DNA of 64,000 nucleotides, from assembly GCA_944326305.1 (NCBI GenBank), contig CALVDL010000002.1:62001-126000 (forward strand), in the 5' to 3' direction. The stretch comes from an uncultured Bacteroidales bacterium. GTDB lineage: Bacteria; Bacteroidota; Bacteroidia; Bacteroidales; UBA932. The notes under the pieces were generated by a model that had not been told where the DNA came from, made no database searches, and saw nothing but the letters and a program-made list of their open reading frames with translations. Position numbers and translations under genes: made by a program. Each line of letters begins with the position of its first letter. Position 1 is the stretch's first letter. This document shows positions 25,681 to 32,537 of the stretch, piece after piece.

Positions 25681-26583
25681 CTATAATATTCCTTTGAATG
25701 CCTTGTGCATCTGTGATCTTTTACTCTCAGTCGTCGGATGCACATAAATGTCCATAGTAATTTCAACTCCGGAATGTCCGAGTATACTGCTGACGGTCTT
25801 GATATCGGCCTTTGATTCTACCAGCAGGGTAGCAAACGAGTGCCGCAGGCCATGGAACTTCAAGCGACGTACTCCTGCCTTATTCAGCAGCTCGTTGTAA
25901 AAATTCCGGTATGTTCTCGGCTCTACCGGCTTGTCTGTCCCGGACAACAGATAGTATTCCGGTTTTGTCAGGGAATTGCATTTTTTCAGGATCTGCAGCA
26001 ATTTCCTCGGGATAGGTATTGTCCTCCGGCTACTGATTGTCTTTGGCGGACCGATAATCAGTTTCGTATTCTTCAGTTCGGCATCGTATATCCTCTCTAT
26101 AGTCCTGCAGACATGAAGTTCACCCTGCTGCAGATCCAGATCCTGCCATTGAAGACCGCACAATTCTCCTATCCTCATACCGGTACTCAAGCACAGCAGT
26201 ATGCCGAACTCCATTATGCCGGGATGCGACATGATATATTCTACAATCCTCTTTTGCTCTGCCCTGCTATAGGTCTCCAGCTCTTTCCGGACATTCTGGG
26301 GTGTCTTTACCTTGAACTGTATCAGCGGCATATCCATTGACCTTCTGTACCAGTTCAGTATTGTCATCAGTGTTCTGTAGCGGTCCCTGACTGTATGAGG
26401 ACTACCATGCTGTCCATCGATCCAGTTCTGAAGAAGCCCGGATGTGATTTCATCAGGATCCAAGTGTCCGAACGTAGGCTGGATATGACTCTTGTATGCT
26501 TGCGCATAAGCTGCCATTGTGCTTTCCCTGACTTCACTTTTTCTTTTTTCCTTGAACTGTCTGAATATCTCGTCTATCGTCAT
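25681..26583 (-). CDS. int: Tyrosine recombinase, phage integrase
   Basis: This 300-residue site-specific recombinase has an N-terminal SAM-like DNA-binding domain (about 1-90) and a catalytic domain carrying the full active site: Arg137 (TGMRIGEL), Lys181 (GPPKT), His244 and Arg247 (HGLRH), His270 (LGH) and the nucleophile Tyr280 (DIY). It should be active. The start overlaps the methylase gene stop by 4 bp (ATGA). It is unusual that the gene lies in the middle of the early operon, several kb from the presumed right end. Confidence 0.95.
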   Translation of the reverse strand: MTIDEIFRQFKEKRKSEVRESTMAAYAQAYKSHIQPTFGHLDPDEITSGLLQNWIDGQHGSPHTVRDRYRTLMTILNWYRRSMDMPLIQFKVKTPQNVRKELETYSRAEQKRIVEYIMSHPGIMEFGILLCLSTGMRIGELCGLQWQDLDLQQGELHVCRTIERIYDAELKNTKLIIGPPKTISSRRTIPIPRKLLQILKKCNSLTKPEYYLLSGTDKPVEPRTYRNFYNELLNKAGVRRLKFHGLRHSFATLLVESKADIKTVSSILGHSGVEITMDIYVHPTTESKRSQMHKAFKGIL

Positions 26584-27170
26584 AGCCTGGTCTCCTTGCT
26601 TATAAGTTTATTCCCATCCGGATCCCGGATCACCTCAGAAAACCCCATGCAGTCATCCCTTGTGTTCAGAAGAACGTATTTCATCTTGACGGTACGCTCC
26701 AGTGTGTCCCCATGGTAGACATATCCCATCATGCCGCGTATCGAAAGGTTGAGTAGGAGTAACGGGACGCACCTGTCGGAAAGTTCCCAGCAGTTTACCA
26801 TATGCTCCGACGGGAAATACTCCCATGGCATACATTTTCTGGTCTGCAAGTGCCATAGTTTTATTACCAGACCGCCCGTTCCCGCTGTCGGCTCATGGAT
26901 AGTCCCTTGGCCGTTGCCTGTAATCTTTGCCAGCAGTTCCCCGACTGTCGGAGGCGTGAAGAACTGGCCATGGTCCTTCCTGTTTGAAAGCTCCTCCATA
27001 TATACCTTTTCGAACCAGTCGTATGACAGGTCAAAACCGGACCGCTCCAGCATCTGCATGTAGACTGCATTCCTTTCTTCAAGAGGCGCATCAAGAACTT
27101 TCATTACCGCCTCAGGCAGATGTATAAGGTCATCTATCCCGAAGATTTCAAATAGGTCTTTCCTGTTCAT
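26580..27170 (-). CDS. N6-methylase-like protein lacking the NPPY motif
   Basis: This codes for 196 residues. It carries the type I methylase signatures HGQFFTPP and motif I EPTAGTGG (S-adenosylmethionine binding), plus a middle helix LLLLNLSIRGMMGYVYHGDTL. Where the catalytic DPPY/NPPF should follow, the sequence reads YVLLNTRDDCMGFSEV, so the target-base motif is absent. It would be expected to bind SAM but not to methylate in the usual way. Similar short proteins occur on Bacteroides mobile elements; a decoy or accessory function is speculative. Confidence 0.7.
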   Translation of the reverse strand: MNRKDLFEIFGIDDLIHLPEAVMKVLDAPLEERNAVYMQMLERSGFDLSYDWFEKVYMEELSNRKDHGQFFTPPTVGELLAKITGNGQGTIHEPTAGTGGLVIKLWHLQTRKCMPWEYFPSEHMVNCWELSDRCVPLLLLNLSIRGMMGYVYHGDTLERTVKMKYVLLNTRDDCMGFSEVIRDPDGNKLISKETRL

Positions 27171-27172
27171 GG

Positions 27173-27571
27173 CTAATCCTTTCTTCTGATCCGTTCTACT
27201 CTTTCAACCCTTGCGGAAGATCCGCGCGGCCTTACCATCGGCTCCGGGCTGATTATCTGAGGTGATATCAGCGCCAGGAACAGAACCGCTATGGCAGCGT
27301 TCCGAAGCTTATGTATAGGAGAAAGAGTCTCTTCTACTCCGCAGTGGCGGCAGAACCACCAGGCGGAAAGCTCCGTTGATTTCGAGATATGGATCTTTGA
27401 ATAGATATTCCTGAGGATATTCTCCACCGTATGGACCGATATCTCGTTCCCGCCATATAGCCTCTTCAGCAGTCCCGGGACCTCCTTCTTCGATGCTCCC
27501 CAGGCAATCAGCTCGGCCACCTGGCTCTCCCTCCTGGTAAGGTCAGTTTCCCCAGATATCCGTGATTCCAT
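27173..27571 (-). CDS. LuxR-type HTH protein with C-terminal membrane segment
   Basis: This codes for 132 residues from ATG 27,571 (a longer TTG reading is possible). Residues 11-75 form a LuxR/NarL-type HTH: LTRRESQVAELIAWGASKKEV, then ISVHTVENILRNIYSKIH. A 13-residue insertion (PGLLKRLYGGNE) splits the usual spacing. Residues 90-112 are hydrophobic (AAIAVLFLALISPQI), followed by a basic Arg-rich tail. This looks like a membrane-linked regulator in the phage early operon. No sensor domain is present. Confidence 0.75.
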   Translation of the reverse strand: MESRISGETDLTRRESQVAELIAWGASKKEVPGLLKRLYGGNEISVHTVENILRNIYSKIHISKSTELSAWWFCRHCGVEETLSPIHKLRNAAIAVLFLALISPQIISPEPMVRPRGSSARVERVERIRRKD

Positions 27572-27764
27572 ATTCTGCGAAAATTGCTTCAATCTTTCTC
27601 GCTTCCGAAATCTTCGGCTCGATCCTCCCGTTCAGCCTTGGATAGAACGATGGTATTGTTTTCAGCTCCAGAGCGGAGATGATCTTGGATCTTACCTCCG
27701 GTACTGCAGACTGGGGAAGCTGCTTCCAGCCTTTTTTGAATGAAAAATTCTTCTCCATAGTCAT
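27543..27764 (-). CDS. Small protein at head of early operon, possible Cro-like regulator
   Basis: This codes for 73 residues (71 from ATG 27,758), MTMEKNFSFKKGWKQLPQSAVPE, with a helical, basic middle (RSKIISALELKTIPSFYPRLNGR) and an ending EAIFAEYGITDIWGN. It is the first gene leftward from the immunity region, where phages often encode Cro. The sequence does not show a textbook HTH, so the role is only inferred. It overlaps the next gene by 29 bp. Confidence 0.6.
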   Translation of the reverse strand: MTMEKNFSFKKGWKQLPQSAVPEVRSKIISALELKTIPSFYPRLNGRIEPKISEARKIEAIFAEYGITDIWGN

Positions 27765-27784
27765 TTTTTGCTATTTTTGTTTTT

Positions 27785-27892
27785 CTTGCGTTGCAATAAT
27801 TTTGTATTGCGTTACATTAATTGATTATTGTTTTGCAAAAATATGAATTTATTCAGATATAACAATAGATATAATATGAATTATTTCATATT
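27785..27892. promoter_or_regulatory. Immunity control region between divergent operons
   Basis: The gap between the early leftward genes and the rightward repressor is AT-rich and structured. The 7-bp motif TTGCGTT is repeated at 27,785 and 27,806, 21 bp apart. It encloses an inverted repeat GCAATA..TATTGC (27,792-27,809). Another perfect inverted repeat, AATATGAA ttat TTCATATT, lies at 27,873-27,892, 22 bp before the repressor start. These are likely operators. A near -7 element TATTTTTTG (minus strand, about 27,835-27,843) is one base too long for the consensus. Confidence 0.5.
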
Positions 27893-27913
27893 AATTGCAA
27901 ATTAAGATTATAA

Positions 27914-28336
27914 ATGATTAGTACAGAGGAATTTAAGTTATTGCTTCAACAGATTAAGGTTCAAGAGAAATTGAATCAATCTGAAATTGCGTCTAAATTA
28001 GGCGTAAAGAGCACCTATTTGTCTGATATGGCAAATGGGCGCGTTCCTGTTACAGAAAGCGTTATTAAAGGACTATCTGAACTTTTTCATATAAAATGTA
28101 TGAACCAAAGTATTAGCGGCAATGTTATCAGTCATTCTACTGTAACGCAAGACAACCGCTCCTACTACAGCGACTCCCCGGATGTCCTCCGGGCCGAGAT
28201 AGACAAGCTCGACCGGATCATCTCCGAAAAAGAAGAACGAATCAAAGAGAAAGACGCCCAGATCAAAGAGAAAGACGCCCAGATCAAAGAGAAAGACGCC
28301 CAGATCAAAACTTTATTGGAGATATTGAAGAAATAA
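27914..28336 (+). CDS. Prophage repressor-like HTH protein with heptad-repeat coiled coil
   Basis: This codes for 140 residues. Residues 1-60 are an XRE-type HTH (LNQSEIASKLGVKSTYLSDMANG). After a linker (60-90), a coiled coil begins at about 92 (DVLRAEIDKLDRIISEKEERI) and includes three identical heptads IKEKDAQ, encoded by three exact 21-bp repeats. It has no LexA-like cleavage domain. It is divergent from the early operon across the operator region, so it is the best candidate for the lysogeny regulator. Heptad number could vary between strains without breaking the frame. Confidence 0.8.
   Translation: MISTEEFKLLLQQIKVQEKLNQSEIASKLGVKSTYLSDMANGRVPVTESVIKGLSELFHIKCMNQSISGNVISHSTVTQDNRSYYSDSPDVLRAEIDKLDRIISEKEERIKEKDAQIKEKDAQIKEKDAQIKTLLEILKK
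28241..28309 (+). repeat. Three exact 21-bp tandem repeats encoding heptads
   Basis: The unit ATCAAAGAGAAAGACGCCCA(G) occurs at 28,241, 28,262 and 28,283, followed by a partial copy. Each unit is exactly 21 bp, encoding one seven-residue turn pair (IKEKDAQ) of the repressor's coiled coil. Slippage changes the coil length by seven residues and keeps the frame. Confidence 0.95.
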
Positions 28337-28342
28337 TACGAT

Positions 28343-28888
28343 ATGTCAGATATAGTAAAGTTCAACAGTGTAGAAGAATACATCATCGAACTCCGGAGAG
28401 AAAAGGTGATATTAGTGAATAATGTAGCCACCCTGTATGGAGTGGAAACCCGTGAAATAAATCAGGCAGTTCGGAATAATCCGGAAAAGTTTCCCGAGGG
28501 ATATGTTCTAACCCTTACCAAAGAGGAAAAACAGGAGGTTATCAAAATTTTTGATAACCATGCAAGCATAAAGTATTCCCCATCACTTCCTACCGCATTC
28601 ACAGAAAAAGGTCTCTACATGCTTGCCACTATCCTTAAAGGAGAACGGGCCACCAAAACCACCATCGCCATCATCAAGGCTTTCGCCAAGCTCCGGGAAC
28701 TCTCCCGCACCATCGGGGAAATGTCCGCTAACCCTGACAAGTTCCGCCAGAAGTCCCTAATGGAGAAAAGTGGGGAAATCATGGCCGACTTGTTCGGAGA
28801 TGACATGAAGACCGATGAGACCGAGACGGAGATCGAACTGAACTTTGCAGTACTGAAGCTAAAGCATACAATCAAACGCAAAAAATAA
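28343..28888 (+). CDS. ORF6N-domain protein
   Basis: This codes for 181 residues starting MSDIVKFNSVEEYIIELRREK. The first 110 residues match the ORF6N/KilA-N-like DNA-binding module of phage proteins: VILVNNVATLYGVETREINQAVRNNPEKFPEGYV, then SPSLPTAFTEKGLYMLATIL. The C-terminal part is helical and charged. It lies 6 bp after the repressor gene, in one rightward unit. ORF6N proteins are often phage antirepressors or regulators; the exact role here is not visible. Confidence 0.85.
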   Translation: MSDIVKFNSVEEYIIELRREKVILVNNVATLYGVETREINQAVRNNPEKFPEGYVLTLTKEEKQEVIKIFDNHASIKYSPSLPTAFTEKGLYMLATILKGERATKTTIAIIKAFAKLRELSRTIGEMSANPDKFRQKSLMEKSGEIMADLFGDDMKTDETETEIELNFAVLKLKHTIKRKK

Positions 28889-28911
28889 CAACCCTTTAAA
28901 CAATAACAGCA

Positions 28912-29721
28912 ATGAAAACACAGACAAACTATGAATCAAGTTACCCCCCCCCGGTAAAGAAAATTAAATTCTTATCATTTGCGCATAGAGTATTCCTTTT
29001 CTCTACGGTCTCCTTACTGGCATTAACCTCTTTTAGTTGTAAAGAAAATCCAAAAAAACTTATAGAACATGAGAAAGTTGACAGCACTTTTGTCGTTTCA
29101 AAAGAAGAAATGCTGGCAAAATGTGCTGACTTAAAAGGTTTGGGCCCATTTGTAATAGGGAAAACGACATTAAAGGAGGTCAACAATTCAAAAATATTTG
29201 ACTCTATGTTTAATGAGACGGACTTTTCTGGCGGAAAATGGCGTGCGTATGAGGAAGATGCCAAGAAAGCGTTAGAAAATCATAAACGCATAAAAATGTT
29301 CCACAACGCTTGGCACTTTAAAATTGGAGAAGTCGAATTTGATGATATATCGATGGCCTTCGTTGACAATGTTCTGGTCGCAATATACTTTGATCCACAT
29401 AGCGAAAATACATTATTGTCATCGTATATATCTAAATATGGTTCTGGAGAAGGTCAAAAGCATATTGATAGTTATCGATATAAGGATCCATCATATAATG
29501 ATGCGCATCACAACGAGGAGCGAACCTGGTATAACGATAGGGTGACACTTCGCTACACAACTTTTTTCACCACTAAGCCACTGAGAGCTGATACTGAATT
29601 TATCATCCATGATAATACCGGAAAGTATCAATATTTTATAGATGAAATTGAGTCAGCGAATGAAATTGCAAAAAAGGAACGGGAGACAAAGACAAAACAA
29701 TCTTATAATGAAATAATATGA
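28912..29721 (+). CDS. Prophage-encoded lipoprotein, unknown
   Basis: This codes for 269 residues. After a 19-residue basic N-terminus, a hydrophobic signal ends at a lipobox-like site, LALTSFSC, near residue 43. The extended cytoplasmic tail before the signal includes YPPP encoded by a run of nine C (28,944-28,952), so slippage would shift the frame before the signal. Mature sequence is soluble, with a charged helical C-terminus. It is 24 bp after the ORF6N gene and overlaps the next lipoprotein gene by 4 bp. Together they look like lysogenic-conversion cargo. No family is recognised; lower GC than the tail genes is apparent. Confidence 0.7.
   Translation: MKTQTNYESSYPPPVKKIKFLSFAHRVFLFSTVSLLALTSFSCKENPKKLIEHEKVDSTFVVSKEEMLAKCADLKGLGPFVIGKTTLKEVNNSKIFDSMFNETDFSGGKWRAYEEDAKKALENHKRIKMFHNAWHFKIGEVEFDDISMAFVDNVLVAIYFDPHSENTLLSSYISKYGSGEGQKHIDSYRYKDPSYNDAHHNEERTWYNDRVTLRYTTFFTTKPLRADTEFIIHDNTGKYQYFIDEIESANEIAKKERETKTKQSYNEII
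28944..28952 (+). repeat. C9 tract in the lipoprotein N-terminus
   Basis: Nine consecutive C encode Pro-Pro-Pro in the first 20 codons of the lipoprotein gene. A one-base change would frameshift before the signal peptide, so this tract is a candidate phase-variation switch. Confidence 0.75.
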
Positions 29722-30197
29722 AAAAAATAATCATTGCCTTAGCATCAGTTTTTCTGATATCCTCTTGCGGAACTACCACGCAGATTTTCACGAATGTACT
29801 GGACTACCGTCCATATACTGATAACGGCTTCTTCATAAGTCCCAATCCATATCCTGAGGCTCATCAGACCATCGGCGAGATCTCGATAACAGTATATCCT
29901 GGAACAAAAGGAGAGTCTGACTTTAGTGCGACTCCAGCTCAAGGCAAACAAAAATTTGGAGACCCCGTATATGGTGGTACTGTTAATTCGAGAAACAGCC
30001 ATAATAAGACGGCAGAAATCATGACACCGGAATCCCTTCTTGAGATGTGTGTGCAGAAGGCTATCGATATGGGAGCAAATGGTATATCCAACTTCAAATG
30101 CGACATAGTCTACAATGTCACCAAGTCCCAATACGGGGTAATTAAATCGATAGACCACTATGAAGTCTACGGCCTGGGAATCCTTATTGAAGACTGA
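29718..30197 (+). CDS. Prophage-encoded lipoprotein, unknown
   Basis: This codes for 159 residues with a clear lipoprotein signal: MKKIIIALASVFLISSC, cysteine 17. The mature part is small and soluble, with a motif-like PESLLEMCVQKAIDMGANGISNFKCD that resembles outer-membrane lipoproteins carrying a YbjQ/DUF74-like or heavy-metal-type fold; this likeness is weak. The start overlaps the previous lipoprotein stop (ATGA). It is the last rightward gene of the prophage, placing it next to the attachment end, the usual place for cargo. Confidence 0.75.
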   Translation: MKKIIIALASVFLISSCGTTTQIFTNVLDYRPYTDNGFFISPNPYPEAHQTIGEISITVYPGTKGESDFSATPAQGKQKFGDPVYGGTVNSRNSHNKTAEIMTPESLLEMCVQKAIDMGANGISNFKCDIVYNVTKSQYGVIKSIDHYEVYGLGILIED

Positions 30198-30212
30198 TTT
30201 TTTGGACTGTTT

Positions 30213-30307
30213 CGTGTCAAAAACGTGTCATAAGAACCCCGTAACTTGTTGGTTGAGATGACTTTCATCTCAACTGACACGGGGCCGAATCGGGTCAAAA
30301 ATTACCC
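30213..30307. other. Repeats at the presumed prophage right end (candidate attachment region)
   Basis: Immediately after the last phage gene, CGTGTCA occurs at 30,213 and 30,224 and inverted (TGACACG) at 30,275. A 10-bp inverted repeat GTTGAGATGA ctt TCATCTCAAC fills 30,252-30,274, nested between CCCCGT (30,237) and ACGGGG (30,279). A further inverted pair CGGGT/ACCCG lies at 30,290-30,307. Multiple 7-bp boxes around a dyad resemble integrase arm and core sites. The opposite end is outside the window, so no attL/attR pair can be shown. Confidence 0.35.
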
Positions 30308-30397
30308 GAAAATGACGATTTTTTGAAGTTTAATTTATTGATAGATAGTTGATTGTATGAAAGGAAAACCAATCTACAAATTCTTGGTATCTCAACT

Positions 30398-30448
30398 GGA
30401 GAAAGTCGGATAAATCAAAGGAGAACAATGATTTATCCGACTTTCTCC
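30398..30448. repeat. Perfect 20-bp inverted repeat
   Basis: Arms of 20 bp (30,398-30,417 and 30,429-30,448), beginning GGAGAAAGTCGG, are exact reverse complements with an 11-nt loop. No T-tract follows on either strand, so it is not a standard intrinsic terminator. It lies in the 559-bp gap between the last phage gene (30,197) and the first host gene (30,757). A structured RNA or a remnant of a mobile inverted-repeat element are both possible. Confidence 0.85.
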
Positions 30449-30462
30449 GTAAAAACCGTTCC

Positions 30463-30698
30463 AGAACCGGGGACTTGCCCCTGGAAGGTTCTCCGTACCT
30501 GTCTAAAAATATCTGTCCTGAATGCCGCCGGGATCGGCGTTCTCATTGACGGTATCGCCATTCAGGCCACCATTATGAATTTCTGGAAGAAATCCTGTCT
30601 GTCTAAACCCCAGTCACTTCGTGACAGCCCCTTGTTAAGGGGCGCCACCCCCTTCCTTCCCCCCTCGCCGGGGGACCTGTCGCAGGCCACGGGCCTGC
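30463..30698. repeat. Cluster of short hairpins, probable intergenic repeat element
   Basis: Five hairpins follow one another: AGAACCGGGG/CCCC..GGTTCT (30,463-30,492), GTCAC/GTGAC (30,613-30,625), CCCCTT/AAGGGG (30,628-30,642), TCCCCC/GGGGGA (30,658-30,675) and GCAGGCC/GGCCTGC (30,682-30,698). The GC-rich character resembles dispersed intergenic repeats seen in some Bacteroidales genomes, but copies elsewhere in this window were not found. No credible gene occurs here; the plus-strand frame at 30,353-30,712 looks non-coding. Confidence 0.6.
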
Positions 30699-30710
30699 TC
30701 CTTAATAGGT

Positions 30711-30747
30711 AATTCGATGTAATTTAATGAATTAAATTCATCGAATT
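30711..30747 (-). terminator. AT-rich hairpin after the esterase gene, possible terminator
   Basis: An inverted repeat AATTCGATG.AATTTAAT with one bulged base spans 30,711-30,747, 9 bp beyond the esterase stop. The stem is long but AT-rich and lacks a long T run, so termination efficiency is uncertain. Confidence 0.4.
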
Positions 30748-30756
30748 CACGTTATA

Positions 30757-31665
30757 TTAATCCTTTTTTATATAGCGGCTGAAGAAACGCCAGATCGCAC
30801 CGCCTGTGTCGATGTCATCCTCCGTCCAGGAATGGGCGCCTCCGGTCATTTCATAAAGCCATACTTCGTTGCCATCCTGCCCGCCCTTGAACATATGGGC
30901 TATGATCTGCCGGCTCCTGTGATAAAGCGTGTCGGTCTGTTCATGGGTACAGCGGTTCACCGCCGCCCAGTAGCCCACCGCAAGCGGCACGGATATGTAC
31001 TCGCCCCATCCTCCCTTGTTCTGAGGGTCCCCCTGCCACATGGACGTGCGGTCCGCAGTGCCGTGTATCTCCATCAGAGGGACCGGCTTCTTTGCCTTCA
31101 GGTCCCTGTACATCCACTCGAGGGTAAGTCCGGCCAGCGGCGCGAAGGCAGAAAAGACATCCGGCCTCAGATAGGCGAGCAGGTAGCACATCTCTCCGCC
31201 GTTGGATATGCCCGTGCAGAATATGTTCCTCCTGTCAAGCCCGTACCTGTCCGCCACATGACGGGCAAGGGAACACAGGAACCCGACATCATCGGTCTGA
31301 AGACCTTCCTGGAAGGGATATCCTACATTCCAGCACGGCTTTCCGCGCGCATCCTTCTCCCCCTGGGGAAAACAGGCCGCGAACCCGTACTTGCGGGCCG
31401 CATCGCGCATCATGTACCTGTCCGGAGATGCCTGTCCTCCATAGCCGTGAAGCATGATGACAAGCGGAGAGCCCTGGGCAAGGCTGTCAGGGACAACAAG
31501 CCTGTAGTGCCTTTCCGTCCCCTTGTACCTGTAAGTGAACAGGCTGTCCCCGTCAAGGCCCCTTTCTCCGGCAAAAGCCCGGATACAAGAAACTGCCGCC
31601 AGCATTACAACCGGCAGCAGCAACCTCATAATAATGTTTCTCATATAATATTTCCGTGATACCAT
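30757..31665 (-). CDS. Secreted alpha/beta-hydrolase esterase (PHB depolymerase/feruloyl esterase-like)
   Basis: This codes for about 302 residues from ATG 31,665; later in-frame ATGs (31,644, 31,629) are alternatives. An N-terminal hydrophobic signal (MRLLLPVVMLAAVSC) indicates export. The esterase has a nucleophile motif GISNGG (Ser154), an oxyanion-like HGYGG at 73-77, Asp in HGTADRT and His in GAHSW. These match the Esterase_phd/LpqC-type group. The gene starts 1 bp after the YugP-like protease stop, so the two are probably cotranscribed. Substrate is unknown. Confidence 0.75.
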   Translation of the reverse strand: MVSRKYYMRNIIMRLLLPVVMLAAVSCIRAFAGERGLDGDSLFTYRYKGTERHYRLVVPDSLAQGSPLVIMLHGYGGQASPDRYMMRDAARKYGFAACFPQGEKDARGKPCWNVGYPFQEGLQTDDVGFLCSLARHVADRYGLDRRNIFCTGISNGGEMCYLLAYLRPDVFSAFAPLAGLTLEWMYRDLKAKKPVPLMEIHGTADRTSMWQGDPQNKGGWGEYISVPLAVGYWAAVNRCTHEQTDTLYHRSRQIIAHMFKGGQDGNEVWLYEMTGGAHSWTEDDIDTGGAIWRFFSRYIKKD

Positions 31666-31666
31666 A

Positions 31667-32344
31667 TCAGTCCCTGCGGGCCCCCATGGCGATGGCGACA
31701 TAATAAAGCAGTGTGGCAAGTGAGCCTATGGCCGCTATTACGTATGTATATGCAGCCCATTTGAGGGCATCCACAGCCATCGGTGTAGTCTCGGAGTCCG
31801 TGATTCCCGAACCGCTGAGCCATGCCACCGCCCTCTGGCTGGCATTGATCTCCACAGGCAGTGTTATGACACTGAACAGTGTGGTCATGGCGAACAGCGC
31901 GATCCCGAACCACAGGAGGGCCGGGAAGGAATTGACCATGATGATACCCAGAAGAAGCACCCACTGCACAATGTTCGAGGCAAAGCTGACCACCGGCACC
32001 AGGGCAGACCTCATCTTGAGGGGGGCATATCCTACAGCATGCTGCACGGCATGTCCGCATTCATGCGCGGCCACCGCTGCAGCCGCGACAGACCTGCTGG
32101 CATACACGCCCTCGCTCAGGGCGACTGTCTTGGTGGCGGGATTGTAGTGGTCGGTGAGCATCCCGTTGTGCGGGACGACCTTGACATCATAGATTCCGTT
32201 GTCATTCAGCATTTTCATGGCAACCTCGGCACCTGTCATACCCGAGCGCAAAGGCACCTGTGAATACTTCCTGAACCTTCCCTGAAGTGTATTCTGGACG
32301 ATGAAACTGAGCACCATCACAGCAATAAAGATAATCCAGATCAT
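31667..32344 (-). CDS. YugP-like zinc membrane metallopeptidase
   Basis: This 225-residue protein has a membrane helix at 1-17, the zinc motif HECGH (94-98) inside an Ala-rich helix, then three further hydrophobic segments (about 115-215). It fits PF04298-type neutral zinc metallopeptidases such as YugP. The mature part includes NPATKTVALSEGVYASRS, typical of the family. A -7 promoter element TATATTTG (minus strand, 32,392-32,385) lies 41 bp before the start. It is divergent from the alanine racemase gene. Confidence 0.85.
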   Translation of the reverse strand: MIWIIFIAVMVLSFIVQNTLQGRFRKYSQVPLRSGMTGAEVAMKMLNDNGIYDVKVVPHNGMLTDHYNPATKTVALSEGVYASRSVAAAAVAAHECGHAVQHAVGYAPLKMRSALVPVVSFASNIVQWVLLLGIIMVNSFPALLWFGIALFAMTTLFSVITLPVEINASQRAVAWLSGSGITDSETTPMAVDALKWAAYTYVIAAIGSLATLLYYVAIAMGARRD

Positions 32345-32505
32345 TTTATTGTTTTAAATTAAATGTCAATCTGACAGAATTTTACAAATATAATACAAAT
32401 AATGCACGGGCGGACACTAAAGCAAAAAGCACGCCTGCACTGACGGACAGGATGAAGGTTCTGCCGAATGTCATGAATTTATGCCTTCTTTACAATAATA
32501 TTATC

Positions 32506-32513
32506 TATTTTTG
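32506..32513 (+). promoter_or_regulatory. -7 promoter element of alanine racemase
   Basis: TATTTTTG matches TAnnTTTG and lies 24 bp before the ATG at 32,538. A clear TTTG at -33 is missing. The ATG rather than the earlier TTG is therefore the likely start, since the TTG lies within this box. Confidence 0.5.
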
Positions 32514-32537
32514 CAGCCTTATTCCAACAAAGCAGAG

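Larger units (their letters stand above)
1..30350. mobile_element. Integrated tailed prophage (right part; left end outside window)
   Basis: A contiguous block of phage genes: terminase, portal, capsid protease, capsid, tape measure and tail genes, primase-helicase, tyrosine integrase and a divergent repressor region. Host genes resume at 30,757. The long tape measure protein and the absence of recognisable sheath or baseplate genes in this part suggest a siphovirus-like tail, but the far left is not visible. The right boundary is inferred: the last phage-oriented gene ends at 30,197, and the short repeats at 30,213-30,307 may belong to the attachment site. No left attachment site can be paired, so the end coordinate is approximate. 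Confidence 0.9.

Noticed and set aside
28241..28309. Tandem repeats considered as CRISPR or minisatellite
   Set aside because: They are in frame inside the repressor gene and code for coiled-coil heptads; no spacers.
30353..30712. Plus-strand frame of 119 codons in the boundary region
   Set aside because: It runs through a perfect 20-bp inverted repeat and several hairpins, which explains its composition; no domain or start signal.
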